Below are positions 10,203 through 20,768 of a stretch of 64,000 nucleotides of DNA, in pieces (the stretch's first letter is position 1; each line of letters starts with the position of its first letter). The translations under genes were made by a program, and so were the position numbers. The DNA is from Corynebacterium nuruki S6-4. Lineage in GTDB: Bacteria; Actinomycetota; Actinomycetes; Mycobacteriales; Mycobacteriaceae. Location: the NCBI RefSeq assembly GCF_007970465.1, contig NZ_CP042429.1:682001-746000 (forward strand). Reading direction: 5' to 3'. The notes beneath the pieces were generated by a model. It saw nothing but the letters and a program-made list of their open reading frames with translations. It had not been told where the DNA came from and did no database searches.

Positions 10203-11414
10203 CTACTTCTCGAGGACGGCGATGCCGGGCAGTTCCTTGCCCTCGAGGAACTCGAGGGAGGCACCGCCGCCGGTGGAGATGTGGCTGAAGCCGTCCTCGT
10301 CGAGGCCGAGGGTGCGCACGGCCGCGGCCGAGTCACCGCCGCCGACGACGGAGAAGGCGCCGGACGCCGTGGCGTCGATGATCGCCTGGGCGACCCCGCG
10401 GGTCCCGTCGGCGAAGGCGGGGAACTCGAACACGCCCATCGGACCGTTCCAGAACACGGTCTTCGCACCGCGCAGCACGGTGCCGAAGGCCTCGACCGAC
10501 GCCGGGCCGATGTCCAGGCCCATCTGGTCGTCGGGCACGGCGTCCACCGTGACGGTGGTGGCAGGGCTGTCGGCGGCGAAGGCCGGCGCGACGACGACGT
10601 CGGTGGGCAGCACGATGACGTCACCGAAACGCTCGAGCAGGTCACGGCAGGTATCGACCATGTCCTCCTGCAGCAGGGAGGTGCCCACGGACAGGCCCTT
10701 CGCGGCGAGGAAGGTGAAGCACATGCCGCCGCCGATGACGAGGTTGTCGACCTTCGGGGCGAGGGCCTCGATGACCCCGAGCTTGTCGGAGACCTTCGAG
10801 CCGCCCAGCACGACGGCGTAGGGGTGCTCCGGGTGCTCGGAGACGCGGCGCAGCACCGCCAGCTCGGCCTCGACGAGGCCGCCGGCGTAGTGCGGCAGCA
10901 GGGTAGCGACATCGTAGACGGAGGCCTGCCGGCGGTGGACCACGCCGAAACCGTCGGAGACGAACGCACCGTCATCGGCGGTCAGCGCGGCGAGTTCCGC
11001 GGCGAAGGCGGCACGCTCGGCATCGTCCTTCGAGGTCTCCCGCGGGTCGAAGCGGACGTTCTCCAGCAGGAGGATGTCCCCGTCGTTGAGGCCGTTGGCC
11101 CGCTCGTGGGCGTCCTCGCCGGTGACGTCGGCGGCGAGCGGCACCCACTGGTCGAGACGCTCGGAGAGTGCCTCGGCGACCGGGCCGAGGGAGAACTCGG
11201 GGTTCGCCTCCCCCTTCGGGCGGCCGAGGTGGGCGGCGACGATGACGCGGGCGCCGGCGTCCAGCAGGCGGCGCAGGGTCGGGACGGAGGCGTCGATCCG
11301 GCCGGGGTCGGTGATCTCACCGTTGTCCAGCGGGACGTTGAGGTCGGCGCGCACGAGGATGTGGCGGCCTTCAACTCCGTCGCTGAGCAGGTCATCGATG
11401 GTCTTGACGGTCAT
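10203..11414 (-). CDS. pgk: Phosphoglycerate kinase
   Basis: Transfers phosphate from 1,3-bisphosphoglycerate to ADP. The 403 residues contain the N-domain [11 protein letters not shown], the hinge segment [17 protein letters not shown] and the nucleotide-domain [11 protein letters not shown]. The ATG is preceded by AGGAGAACCCCAGCC, a good SD. A 98-base gap with a strong hairpin separates it from gap, while tpiA follows after 11 bases. Confidence 0.98.
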   Translation of the reverse strand: MTVKTIDDLLSDGVEGRHILVRADLNVPLDNGEITDPGRIDASVPTLRRLLDAGARVIVAAHLGRPKGEANPEFSLGPVAEALSERLDQWVPLAADVTGEDAHERANGLNDGDILLLENVRFDPRETSKDDAERAAFAAELAALTADDGAFVSDGFGVVHRRQASVYDVATLLPHYAGGLVEAELAVLRRVSEHPEHPYAVVLGGSKVSDKLGVIEALAPKVDNLVIGGGMCFTFLAAKGLSVGTSLLQEDMVDTCRDLLERFGDVIVLPTDVVVAPAFAADSPATTVTVDAVPDDQMGLDIGPASVEAFGTVLRGAKTVFWNGPMGVFEFPAFADGTRGVAQAIIDATASGAFSVVGGGDSAAAVRTLGLDEDGFSHISTGGGASLEFLEGKELPGIAVLEK

Positions 11415-11458
11415 GGCTGGGGTTCTCCTTCGTTGAGGATCAGTACCGTGTCATGCCA

Positions 11459-11491
11459 ACGACGGGTCGGCGGCTGCGGCCGACCCGTCGT
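11459..11491 (-). terminator. Hairpin between gap and pgk
   Basis: Perfect 12-base arms (ACGACGGGTCGG and its complement) around a 9-base loop. It lies 21 bases after the gap stop and 44 bases before the pgk start. There is no U-run after it on the minus strand, so it is more likely a partial terminator, RNA stabiliser or processing site that sets the gap to pgk ratio than a full intrinsic terminator. Confidence 0.6.
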
Positions 11492-11512
11492 GACGGGATA
11501 CGTACAGGATAG

Positions 11513-12568
<1,056 letters not shown>

Positions 12569-13585
12569 TCAGGGGTCGCTGCCGGGGGTGGTTTCCCCAC
12601 CCGCCCCGTCTCCGTCGTCACCGTCGTCGACGCAGGCGGCCGAGGTGTCCGGGACGCCGAGCTCCGCGGCCCGACGGTCCGCCATGGTCAGCAGCCGGCG
12701 GATGCGGCCGGCGACGGCGTCCTTGGTCATCGGCGGGTCGGCCAGCCGGCCGAGCTCCTCGAGGGAGGCCTCCCGGTGCCGCACCCGCAGCGTCCCGGCC
12801 TGGGCGAGGTGGTCCGGGACATCGTCGCCGAGCAGCGCCAGCGCCCGCTCGGCCCGCGCCGCGGCCACCACCGCCGCCCGGGCGGAGCGGCGCAGGTTCG
12901 CGTCGTCGAAGTTCGCCAGCCGGTTGGTGGAGGCCCGGACCTCCCGACGGCGCCGGTGCTCCTCCCACACCAGCCGGCTGCGGGTGGCGCCCATCAGCGC
13001 CAGGAGTTCGTTGACCTCGTCACCGTCGCGCACCACCACCTTCACCGCCCCGCGGCTGTCCCGGGTCTTCGCGGTGATCCCCGCCCGCCGGGCGGCACCG
13101 ACGAGCGCCAGCGCCGCCTCATTGCCCGGTGTGGTGATCTCGAGCGCGGAGGACCGCCCCGGATCGGTGAGGGACCCGCAGGCCAGGAACGCACCCCGCA
13201 GCGCGGCAACACACTGGTCGGCGGTGCCGCCGATGATGAACGGCGGCAGTCCCCGCACCGGACGCCCCGCCCTGTCGATGAGCCCGGTGCGCCGGGCGAG
13301 TTCGGTGCCGCCCCGGCTCCAGCGCAGCTGGTAGCGGGCGGGATTCGTCGGTGACCCGCCGAACTCCTGCACCGTGACGTGGAGGTCGAACAGTTCGTCC
13401 ACCGCCTCGGCGAGCCGGAGTGCCGTCGACCTGGTGTCGATCTGTGCCTCGACCACCACCTCGCCGTGCACGAGATGCAGTGCCGCGGTGTAGCGCAGCA
13501 GTCCCGCCACTTCCGCGGTCATCACGTCGGGTCGCGTGACGACGACGACGGCGAGCTCCTCCTTCACATCAGACGTCAGCGACAC
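12569..13585 (-). CDS. whiA: WhiA, sporulation/cell-division regulator family protein
   Basis: DNA-binding protein with a LAGLIDADG-like N-terminal domain and a C-terminal helix-turn-helix. It is involved in cell-division and developmental control in actinobacteria, and homologs occur in nearly all Gram-positives. The frame is open to 13690, but the GTG at 13585 is preceded by AAAGGAGCACAG and yields the conserved start [11 protein letters not shown]. The C-terminal block includes [20 protein letters not shown], typical of the HTH. It follows yvcK with a 17-base overlap in the rapZ-yvcK-whiA cluster. Confidence 0.94.
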   Translation of the reverse strand: MSLTSDVKEELAVVVVTRPDVMTAEVAGLLRYTAALHLVHGEVVVEAQIDTRSTALRLAEAVDELFDLHVTVQEFGGSPTNPARYQLRWSRGGTELARRTGLIDRAGRPVRGLPPFIIGGTADQCVAALRGAFLACGSLTDPGRSSALEITTPGNEAALALVGAARRAGITAKTRDSRGAVKVVVRDGDEVNELLALMGATRSRLVWEEHRRRREVRASTNRLANFDDANLRRSARAAVVAAARAERALALLGDDVPDHLAQAGTLRVRHREASLEELGRLADPPMTKDAVAGRIRRLLTMADRRAAELGVPDTSAACVDDGDDGDGAGGETTPGSDP

Positions 13586-14630
13586 CTGTGCTCCTTTCCT
13601 GTGTCCGTTCCCGGGCGAGTTCGCGCAGCACCACCGCCATCTTCGACGGCGAATGACGGTCACTCCACCGGCCCCGGTCGTCGTCCTCACGCACGTCCCG
13701 GTAGATCACCCGGGCGCCCAGCCCCTTCGCCGCCCGCTCCAGGTGGCGGCGTTCCTTCCCGGCCGGGACCGTGGCGCTGTCCACGACGACGACGTCGACC
13801 CGCAGCGCGGGGTTGTGCTGCTGCAGCATGTGGATGTGCCGTTCCATCGAGAAGCCGCTGGTCTCGCTGGACTCGGCCACGAGGTTCATGATGACGACCC
13901 GCAGGGCGTCCGTCCGGTTCAGGGCGTCCACGATGCCGGGCACCAGCAGGTGCGGGATCACCGAGGAGAACCACGAGCCGGGGCCGAGGGTGACGATGTC
14001 GGCCTGCTCGATCGCGAGGACCGCCTCCGGGGTCGGCGCCGGATCGGTGGGGATCAGCCGGACCCGCCGGACCTGTCCGGGGGTCGAGGCGACCGCGACC
14101 TGGCCACGGACCGCATTGACCTCCCGGGGGTCCTCACCGAGGCCGAGCACCTCGGCCTCCAGGTCCAACGGCTCGGGCGACATGGGCAGCACCCGGCCGG
14201 AGACGCCCATGAGGGTGCAGAGTTCGTCGAGCGCGGCGATGCTCGACCCGGTGACCTCGGAGAGGCCGGCGAGGATGAGGTTGCCGACCGCGTGCCCGGC
14301 CAGGGCGCCGTGCCCGCCGAAGCGGTACTGCAGCGTCTCCTCCCACAGCCGGCCCCGCGGATTGTCGGCCACCAGGGCCGCCAGCGCCATGCGCAGGTCC
14401 CCGGGCGGCAGGGTGCCGAGCTCACGGCGCATCCGGCCGGAGGAACCGCCGTCGTCGGCGACGGTGACCACGGCGTTCACCCGCACCGCGGCCGCGCGGG
14501 CGGCCCGCAGCGTGGCGAACAGTCCGTGGCCGCCGCCGAGTGAGGTGATCGTGCCGGTGGCAGGTGCCGGTTCCGGGATCGGTTCGTTCGGCAGCCCGGG
14601 ATCCGCGGCGGGCAGGTCGGACGCCGTCAC
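13569..14630 (-). CDS. yvcK: YvcK/CofD-like gluconeogenesis factor
   Basis: Member of the YvcK (CuvA) family, which binds UDP-sugars in Gram-positives and affects carbon-source adaptation and cell-wall growth. The 353 residues carry the Rossmann start [16 protein letters not shown] and [17 protein letters not shown], then [13 protein letters not shown] and [19 protein letters not shown]. The GTG start overlaps the rapZ stop. The first ~27 residues are a proline-rich extension. The function in this organism is inferred from the conserved rapZ-yvcK-whiA cluster. Confidence 0.93.
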   Translation of the reverse strand: MTASDLPAADPGLPNEPIPEPAPATGTITSLGGGHGLFATLRAARAAAVRVNAVVTVADDGGSSGRMRRELGTLPPGDLRMALAALVADNPRGRLWEETLQYRFGGHGALAGHAVGNLILAGLSEVTGSSIAALDELCTLMGVSGRVLPMSPEPLDLEAEVLGLGEDPREVNAVRGQVAVASTPGQVRRVRLIPTDPAPTPEAVLAIEQADIVTLGPGSWFSSVIPHLLVPGIVDALNRTDALRVVIMNLVAESSETSGFSMERHIHMLQQHNPALRVDVVVVDSATVPAGKERRHLERAAKGLGARVIYRDVREDDDRGRWSDRHSPSKMAVVLRELARERTQERSTGVADV

Positions 14631-15559
14631 CGGGTCGCCTCCCCCGGCTGCTCCGCACCGTCGAACGGGACGAGGTCCCGGTGCACGGTCCGGACGTCGA
14701 GGTCCGGCAGTGCACGCAGCCGTGCGGCGAGGGCCTCGACGACGGCGGGGCTGCGGTGCTGGCCTCCGGTGCAGCCGACGGCGACGGTGATGAAGTGCTT
14801 GCCCTCCCGGCGGTACCCGGGCAGGGCGGTGGTGACGAGCTGCTCCGCCGCCTCCAGGTAGCCGCGGGCCTCCGGGCGGTCCAGCACGAATTCGGAGACT
14901 GCGGTCTCCAGGCCGCTGTGGTCACGCAGCTGCGGGTCCCAGTACGGGTTCGGCAGGAACCGGGCGTCGAACATGAGGTCCACGTCGCGGGGCGCGCCGT
15001 TCTTGAACCCGAAGGACTGCACCGTGATGTGCTCCTTGCGGTCGGACAGTGAGGTGAAGTAGTCCTCGATGATCCGGCGCAGGTCGTGGACGCTGGTGCC
15101 GGAGGTGTCGATGACGATGTCGGCCCGCTGCCGGATCGCGCGCAGCATCTCCCGCTCCCGGTCGATACCCGCCTGCAGCGTCTCGTCGCCCTGCAGCGGG
15201 TGGGTGCGCCGCACCCGACCGAACCGCTGGATGAGCGTGCGGTCGTCCGCGTCGAGGAAGAGGGTCACCGGCCGGCGTCCGGTGTCGTGCAGCCGGCCGA
15301 GGACCTCCGTCAGCGACCCGACGAAGGCGCGGGACCGCACGTCGGCGACGATGGCGAGCCGTTCCACCGGCGACTCGGAGGAGAAACTGAGTTCGACCAT
15401 CCGCGTGATGAGCTCCGGCGGGAGGTTGTCGGCGACATACCAGCCGAGTTCCTCGAGGACGGTGGCCGTCTCCTTCCGGCCGGCGCCGCTCATCCCCGTC
15501 ACGAGGATGAGGGACGCCTCCTGCTGATGCTCGGTGTGATGCTCGCGGCGGGTGTCCAT
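14627..15559 (-). CDS. rapZ: RapZ-type nucleotide-binding protein
   Basis: P-loop protein of the RapZ/YvcJ family. In E. coli RapZ guides RNase E to small RNAs, while the actinobacterial role is not well defined. The Walker-like loop reads GMSGAGRKET, with arginine before lysine instead of the usual GKS/GKT. This departure also occurs in relatives, but nucleotide binding may differ. Other blocks are GWYVADNLPPELI, SFGFKNGAPRDVDLMFDARFLPNPYW, given here only in part as FDARFLPNPYW, and GCTGGQHRSPAVVEAL. An ATG at 15568 is also possible, but the ATG at 15559 has AGGATGG 5 bases upstream and is preferred. Confidence 0.92.
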   Translation of the reverse strand: MDTRREHHTEHQQEASLILVTGMSGAGRKETATVLEELGWYVADNLPPELITRMVELSFSSESPVERLAIVADVRSRAFVGSLTEVLGRLHDTGRRPVTLFLDADDRTLIQRFGRVRRTHPLQGDETLQAGIDREREMLRAIRQRADIVIDTSGTSVHDLRRIIEDYFTSLSDRKEHITVQSFGFKNGAPRDVDLMFDARFLPNPYWDPQLRDHSGLETAVSEFVLDRPEARGYLEAAEQLVTTALPGYRREGKHFITVAVGCTGGQHRSPAVVEALAARLRALPDLDVRTVHRDLVPFDGAEQPGEATR

Positions 15560-15569
15560 GGCGACCATC

Positions 15570-17621
15570 CTAGCCGTCGGCCGCGGGCGACAATGCCGCG
15601 ATGACGTTCGCCGCCAGTTTCGGTCCGAAGCCGGGCAGTGCCGCGACGGCGTCCTCCCCCGCCTCGCGGACCTTCGCCACCGACCCGAAGGCCTTCACCA
15701 GCTGCGCCCGCCGCTTCGGCCCCAGCCCCGGCACGTCGTCGAGCGCGGAGCGGGTCATCCGCTTGCCGCGGCTGGACCGGTGGAACGTGATGGCGAACCG
15801 GTGCGCCTCATCGCGCAGCTGCTGCACCAGGTACAGCGCCTGCGAGTTGCGCGGCACGATCACCGGGTACTCCTCCCCCGGCACCCAGATCTCCTCGAGG
15901 CGCTTGGCGATGCCCACCAGGGTCACGTCGGTCACCCCGAGCTCGTCGAGGACCGCCTGTGCCGCCTCGACCTGGGGCCGGCCACCGTCGACGATGAACA
16001 GCTGCGGCGGGTAGGCGAACTTCTTCGACCCGGCCTCCGCCTCCTCGGCGGTGACCTCACCCTCCAGCCGTTCCGCCCCGAGGGTCTCCTCCCCGACGGG
16101 CACGGCGGACCGGTCCTCGCGGTAGCGCCGGAACCGGCGGCGCACGACCTCGGCGATCGACGCCACATCGTCGGAGTGGCCGCCGCCGGCCGCCTCCTTG
16201 ATGCGGTACCGGCGGTAGTCCGACTTGCGGGGCAGTCCGTCCTCGAAGACGACGAGGCTGGCGACGACATCGGTGCCCTGGATGTGCGAGATGTCGGTGC
16301 ACTCGATGCGCAGCGGCGGCTCGTCCATCCACAGCGCCTCCTGCAGTTCCTTGAGCGCGGCGGTGCGGGCGGTGAGGTCGCCGACGCGGGCGAGCTTGTG
16401 CTGCTTGAGTGCCAGGGTGGCGTTGTTGGCGGCGGTCTCCATCAGCGCCCGCTTGTCACCGCGCTGTGCGGTACGCACGGTGACCCGCGCCCCCCGCAGG
16501 CCGGTGAGCCACTCGGTGAGTTTCGCGACATTGGTCGGCAGTTCGGGCACGAGGATCTCCCGGGGCACCGGTTCCAGCGTCACCTCCCGGCTGCGCGCCC
16601 CCTCCGCCTTCGAGCTGCCGGCCACCGCGGATTCGGTGGCGTTCTGCAGCTCCGAGGTCTCGCCGTAGAACTGGGTGAGGAAATCCTCCAGCAGGGACGC
16701 CACCCCGTCCCCGCCGGTCTCACCGCTGTCCTCGGTGGAGGCGGTCCGTTCGACGACCCAGCCGCGCTGGCCGCGGATCCGTCCGCCGCGGACGTGGAAG
16801 ATCTGCACCGCGGCCTCGAGCTCGTCGGTGACCACGGCGATGAGGTCGGCGTCGGTCCGGTCGGAGAAGACCACGGCCTGCTTCTCCATGGCCTTCTCCA
16901 TCGCACCGAGCTGGTCCCGCAGTGAAGCGGCCCGTTCGAAGTCCAGGTCGCCGGCCGCCGCCTCCATCTCGTGGCGGACGTCGCGCATCACCCGGTCGGT
17001 GTTGCCGCCGGCGAGGAAGGAACAGAACCCGTCGACCAGCTCCATGTGCTGTGACGGCGAGATCCGGCCGACACACGGTGCCGAGCACCGGTCGATGTAG
17101 CCGAGCAGGCAGGGGCGTCCCAGCTGCTCGTGGCGCCGGTAGACCCCGGCGGTGCAGGTCCGCACCGGGAAGACGCGGGTCAGGGATTCCAGGGTCTCCC
17201 GGATCGCCCACGCCTTCGGGTACGGCCCGAAGTAGCGGACCCCCTTCTTCCGCGGTCCGCGGTAGAGGAACGCGCGGGGGAACTTCTCCTTCACGCTGAC
17301 CGCGAGCATCGGGTAGGTCTTGTCGTCGCGGTACATGACGTTGAACCGCGGGGCGAACTTCTTGATCCACGTGTACTCGAGATTGAGTGCCTCGAGTTCA
17401 CTAGAGACGACCGTCCACTGCACGTGGTCGGCCGTGTACACCATCGTGCGGATCCGCGGATTGAGGTGTGCCGGGTCCTGGAAGTAGTTGGACAGCCGGT
17501 TCCGCAGGTTCTTGGCCTTGCCGACGTACAGGACGCGGTCGTCGGCGTCCCGGAAGGTGTAGACCCCCGGGTCGGTGGGGATCGTGCCGGGGGCAGGGCG
17601 GTAGGAGGCGGGGTCTGCCAT
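15570..17621 (-). CDS. uvrC: UvrABC system subunit C
   Basis: Makes both incisions in nucleotide excision repair with UvrA and UvrB. The 683 residues show an N-terminal GIY-YIG nuclease ([20 protein letters not shown]), a four-cysteine linker around [13 protein letters not shown], a UVR domain ([20 protein letters not shown]), the RNase H-like second nuclease ([25 protein letters not shown]) and a C-terminal double helix-hairpin-helix ([25 protein letters not shown]). A hydrophilic insert of about 40 residues follows residue 300. The ATG follows AGGAGG. The stop lies one base before the first possible rapZ ATG. Confidence 0.97.
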   Translation of the reverse strand: MADPASYRPAPGTIPTDPGVYTFRDADDRVLYVGKAKNLRNRLSNYFQDPAHLNPRIRTMVYTADHVQWTVVSSELEALNLEYTWIKKFAPRFNVMYRDDKTYPMLAVSVKEKFPRAFLYRGPRKKGVRYFGPYPKAWAIRETLESLTRVFPVRTCTAGVYRRHEQLGRPCLLGYIDRCSAPCVGRISPSQHMELVDGFCSFLAGGNTDRVMRDVRHEMEAAAGDLDFERAASLRDQLGAMEKAMEKQAVVFSDRTDADLIAVVTDELEAAVQIFHVRGGRIRGQRGWVVERTASTEDSGETGGDGVASLLEDFLTQFYGETSELQNATESAVAGSSKAEGARSREVTLEPVPREILVPELPTNVAKLTEWLTGLRGARVTVRTAQRGDKRALMETAANNATLALKQHKLARVGDLTARTAALKELQEALWMDEPPLRIECTDISHIQGTDVVASLVVFEDGLPRKSDYRRYRIKEAAGGGHSDDVASIAEVVRRRFRRYREDRSAVPVGEETLGAERLEGEVTAEEAEAGSKKFAYPPQLFIVDGGRPQVEAAQAVLDELGVTDVTLVGIAKRLEEIWVPGEEYPVIVPRNSQALYLVQQLRDEAHRFAITFHRSSRGKRMTRSALDDVPGLGPKRRAQLVKAFGSVAKVREAGEDAVAALPGFGPKLAANVIAALSPAADG

Positions 17622-17634
17622 GGCTTGCGGCCTC

Positions 17635-18126
17635 CTACTCGTCGGGCATGTACTTGTCTTCCAGCGTACGGAAGGCTTCGACGGTCCCGGCGATCGTGGC
17701 CTTGTCCCCGATCTGCATCGCCATCATCGGCACGAACTCGAAGTCCGGCAGCTCGAGCCGGGCGGACCGGCTGTTCCGGGGGAAGGACAGGCCGTGGATC
17801 ATCTCCCACGGGTAGAACTGTGCGCCGAAGATGTTGCGCACCTCCACCCCACGCCGGTTCACGCGGACCCGGGGGCGGCGCAGCAGGAGGCAGGCCGCCG
17901 AGATCAGCAGTCCGAGGCCGATGAAGGAGACCTGGTCCACACCCGTGACGGTGGCGCCGGTGTCCCCCACCCCGGACACGACCGCCATGAAGATGTGCAC
18001 GACCATGACGACGGCGATGAGGATCCACGCGAGTTTCCGCATCCAGGGGGAGGTGACCACCAGCTGCCAGTCCTCGCCGGTGGTGCTGGTCGCCTGGGTG
18101 TTCTTCACTGTCTCAGCCGCGCTCAC
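17635..18126 (-). CDS. PH-domain membrane protein
   Basis: 163-residue protein with two membrane segments ([19 protein letters not shown] and [16 protein letters not shown]) followed by a bacterial PH-like domain ([41 protein letters not shown]). Actinobacterial relatives are usually annotated only as PH-domain proteins and the function is unknown. The GTG at 18126 is chosen because TAACGT lies 8 bases upstream, the leaderless pattern seen repeatedly here. The frame itself is open to 18189. It lies between the rib operon and uvrC, 13 bases before uvrC, so it may be cotranscribed with the latter. Confidence 0.82.
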   Translation of the reverse strand: MSAAETVKNTQATSTTGEDWQLVVTSPWMRKLAWILIAVVMVVHIFMAVVSGVGDTGATVTGVDQVSFIGLGLLISAACLLLRRPRVRVNRRGVEVRNIFGAQFYPWEMIHGLSFPRNSRSARLELPDFEFVPMMAMQIGDKATIAGTVEAFRTLEDKYMPDE

Positions 18127-18185
18127 GGCACCCCACGTTACCCCGGTGCCACGACCGTGCCTAACCGGTGCCCGACCGGTCCCCG

Positions 18186-18668
18186 TCACCCCCGCGCGGC
18201 GATGTCCCGCAGCACGAGGACGGAGTGCAGGGCGGCGCGGGCGGCGTCCGCCCCCTTGTCCTCCACCGCACCGTCGACGCCGGAGCGGTCGACGGCCTGC
18301 TGGTGGTTCTCCACCGTCAGGACGCCGTTGCCGACCGGCTTTCCCGCGTCAAGGGCGACCCGGGTCAGACCGTCGGTGACCGACCGGCAGACATAGTCGA
18401 AGTGGGCGGTGTCGCCCCGGATGACGCAACCGTTGGCGACGACGGCGTCCCGCGTCTTCAGTGCCTCGGCGGCGACGACGGGCAGCTCGACGGCCCCGGC
18501 TACCCGCCAGTCGTCGACCTGCACGCCGAGTTCCCGCAGGGCGGCGACGGCGTGGTCGTGCAACCGGTCGGTGATCTCCGCGTTCCAGGCTGCGGAGATG
18601 ACGGCCATGCGCAGGCCCTCCCCGGCGCCGGGGCGCAGCGTGATCTGGGCGAGTCCTTCAGCGGACAT
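18186..18668 (-). CDS. ribH: 6,7-dimethyl-8-ribityllumazine synthase
   Basis: Condenses 5-amino-6-ribitylaminouracil with 3,4-dihydroxy-2-butanone-4-phosphate, the penultimate riboflavin step. The 160 residues contain AVISAAWNAEITDRL, the substrate site GAVELPVVAAEAL and the signature NGCVIRGDTAHFDYVC. TAGGA lies 7 bases before the ATG, and the gene begins 9 bases after ribBA, as expected in an operon. Confidence 0.97.
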   Translation of the reverse strand: MSAEGLAQITLRPGAGEGLRMAVISAAWNAEITDRLHDHAVAALRELGVQVDDWRVAGAVELPVVAAEALKTRDAVVANGCVIRGDTAHFDYVCRSVTDGLTRVALDAGKPVGNGVLTVENHQQAVDRSGVDGAVEDKGADAARAALHSVLVLRDIAARG

Positions 18669-18677
18669 GACGGCTTC

Positions 18678-19925
18678 CTAACTGCTCAGGGAATCGAGCT
18701 GGTGGCCCATCCGGTCACGCTTGGTGCGCAGATAGGCCTCGTTCTCGGGGTTGGCGGGCAGCTCGATGGGCACCCGGCGGGCCACGGAGATACCGTGACG
18801 CTCCAGGTCGAGCCGCTTGGCGGGGTTGTTGGACAGCAGCGCGACGGAGGTCACGCCGAGATCGCGGAGGATCTGGGCGGCGGCACTGTACTCACGGGCG
18901 TCGGCGGGCAGCCCCTGGGCCGTGTTCGCGTCGACGGTGTCCAGCCCCTCGTCCTGCAGGTTGTAGGCGCGCAGTTTCGGCACCAGGCCGATGCCGCGGC
19001 CCTCCTGGCCACGCAGGTAGATCAGCACGCCGCGACCGGCCTCACTGATGCGGTCGAGGGCGGCGTCCAGCTGTTCGCCGCAGTCGCAGCGCAGCGAGCC
19101 GAAGATGTCACCGGTGATGCACTCGGAGTGGATGCGCACCGGCACATCCTCACCGCCGTCGGACGCCGGGTCCCCGGCCACCAGGGCGAGGTGCTCCACA
19201 CGGTCGACGGTGCCGGTGTAGGCCACGACGCGGAAGTTGCCGTGGCGGGTGGGCAGCCGCGACTCGACGGTGCGGGTGACCACCGGGGTGTTCACCCGGC
19301 GCCACTCGGCGAGCTGCTCGATGGAGATGAGCGACAGGCCGTGCTCGTCGCAGAACCGGCGCAGTTCCGGCAGCCGGGCCATGCCGGTCGGGTCCTCGTG
19401 GGAGACGACCTCGCACAGCACACCGGCCGGCCGGAGGCCCGCGGCACGGGCCAGGTCGACGGACGCCTCGGTGTGGCCGACGCGTTCGAGCACTCCGCCG
19501 TCCTTCGCCCGCAGCGGCACGACGTGCCCCGGCCGGTGGAAGGTCGCGCGGGTGGAGTTCGGGTCGGCGAGTTTGCGGACCGTGTTGGCGCGGTCGGTGG
19601 CGCTGATGCCGGTGGTGATGTCGTCGGCGGCGTCCACGGTGACGGTGTAGGCGGTGCCCCGGACGTCCTCACTTCGGGCGACCATCGGGGGCAGGCCGAG
19701 CCGGTCGGCGTCCTCGGCGGTGAGGGTGGCGCAGATGTAGCCGGAGGAGTGCTGCACGGTGAAGGCGACGAGCTCCGGGGTCGCCTTCTCGGCGGCGAAG
19801 ATGATGTCGCCCTCGTTCTCCCGGTCCTCGTCATCGACGACGACCACGGCCTTGCCGGCGGCAATGTCGGCGATCGCGTCCTCGACGGGGTCGAGCAGAC
19901 TGGTGCGCTGTTCGGATTCGCTCAC
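18678..19925 (-). CDS. ribBA: Bifunctional DHBP synthase / GTP cyclohydrolase II
   Basis: The N-terminal half (about residues 1-210) is 3,4-dihydroxy-2-butanone-4-phosphate synthase, with [20 protein letters not shown]. The C-terminal half is GTP cyclohydrolase II, with zinc cysteines in [20 protein letters not shown] and the GTP-site [11 protein letters not shown]. It supplies both precursors that RibH needs (after RibD action). The 415 residues are normal for the fusion. The start overlaps the ribE stop by 4 bases, consistent with coupling. Confidence 0.97.
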   Translation of the reverse strand: MSESEQRTSLLDPVEDAIADIAAGKAVVVVDDEDRENEGDIIFAAEKATPELVAFTVQHSSGYICATLTAEDADRLGLPPMVARSEDVRGTAYTVTVDAADDITTGISATDRANTVRKLADPNSTRATFHRPGHVVPLRAKDGGVLERVGHTEASVDLARAAGLRPAGVLCEVVSHEDPTGMARLPELRRFCDEHGLSLISIEQLAEWRRVNTPVVTRTVESRLPTRHGNFRVVAYTGTVDRVEHLALVAGDPASDGGEDVPVRIHSECITGDIFGSLRCDCGEQLDAALDRISEAGRGVLIYLRGQEGRGIGLVPKLRAYNLQDEGLDTVDANTAQGLPADAREYSAAAQILRDLGVTSVALLSNNPAKRLDLERHGISVARRVPIELPANPENEAYLRTKRDRMGHQLDSLSS

Positions 19926-20575
19926 TTGGTGGTTCCTTCCGGGGCTGCGGCGGTGTCGGTGTCGGCGGCGGCGGCGAGCCGTTCGATGTACTTGGCGAGG
20001 ACGTCACATTCGATGTTGACGCGGTCACCGACGGCCAGGTCACCCAGGACGGTCTCGGCGAGGGTGACGGGGATCAGGGAGACCTCGAACCACGGGTCGG
20101 TGACCGGGCCGACTTCGGCGACGGTCAGGGACGTACCGTTGACCGCGATGCTGCCCTTCTTGGCGACGTAGCGGGCGAGTCCGGGATCGCCGAGCCGGAA
20201 CCGGAGCACGTCCCACTCGCTGCCCGGGGTCCGGGACTCCAGGGTCGCGGTTCCGTCGACGTGTCCCTGGACGATGTGTCCGCCGAGACGACCGCCGGCA
20301 GCGGTGGCGCGTTCGAGATTCACCCGGTCGCCGACGGTGAGATCACCGATGGCGGTGTAGTCGAGGGTGACCTGCATGCAGTCCGCCCAGAAGCCGGGAT
20401 TGTCACCGGATTTCTCGAACTCGGTGACGGTCAGACAGACGCCGTTGACGGCGATGGAGGCGCCGTGTGTGACGTCGGCGAGGACATCGTGGCAGGTGAT
20501 GCGGAGACGTTGGGCGTCGGCCGTGCGTTCCACGGCGGCGACGGTCCCGGTCTCCTCGACGATTCCGGTGAACAT
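19922..20575 (-). CDS. ribE: Riboflavin synthase alpha chain
   Basis: Dismutates two lumazines to riboflavin. The 217 residues show the invariant start [12 protein letters not shown] and two lumazine-binding repeats, each with a VNG(V/T)xLTV core (INGVCLTV-like at about residue 45 and [11 protein letters not shown] at about 145). A Lys/Glu/Ala-rich tail of about 15 residues is added. It is the first gene of the riboflavin operon. In C. glutamicum a ribD (ribG) gene normally precedes it, but here a DUF222/HNH gene occupies that place. The symbol ribC is used for the same gene in some species. Confidence 0.95.
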   Translation of the reverse strand: MFTGIVEETGTVAAVERTADAQRLRITCHDVLADVTHGASIAVNGVCLTVTEFEKSGDNPGFWADCMQVTLDYTAIGDLTVGDRVNLERATAAGGRLGGHIVQGHVDGTATLESRTPGSEWDVLRFRLGDPGLARYVAKKGSIAVNGTSLTVAEVGPVTDPWFEVSLIPVTLAETVLGDLAVGDRVNIECDVLAKYIERLAAAADTDTAAAPEGTTK

Positions 20576-20583
20576 GACTGATC

Positions 20584-20589
20584 AGTTTA
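20584..20589 (-). promoter_or_regulatory. Leaderless-type -10 element of the rib operon
   Basis: On the minus strand TAAACT lies 8 bases before the ribE ATG, and no Shine-Dalgarno sequence lies between. With a start of transcription about 7 bases after the hexamer there is essentially no 5' leader, so there is no room for an FMN riboswitch. No clear -35 hexamer is visible. Confidence 0.5.
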
Positions 20590-20768
20590 AGCCACGGTTG
20601 CGTGGATCACGCCTCCAGGGTTCTGGAGGAGGCGAAGTGGACGGGCGGCGGGCCCCGGCTCCGGTACGGCGACCCGTCCGCGGTTTTCGGGCGTGGGTGT
20701 GTCCCGGTCGTCCGGGGTGGTGTTTCCGGACGCCGGGTCGGCTTCGCTCAGGTAGTGACGGCCGTGGT

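Noticed and set aside
8218..10821. Long plus-strand open frame opposite ppc, tpiA and pgk
   Set aside because: It is antisense to three unmistakable glycolytic or anaplerotic genes and has no recognisable protein pattern.
20576..20768. Possible FMN riboswitch or ribD fragment upstream of ribE
   Set aside because: No RFN conserved blocks are visible on the minus strand, and no deaminase/reductase motif in any frame. A -10-like element lies 8 bases from the start.
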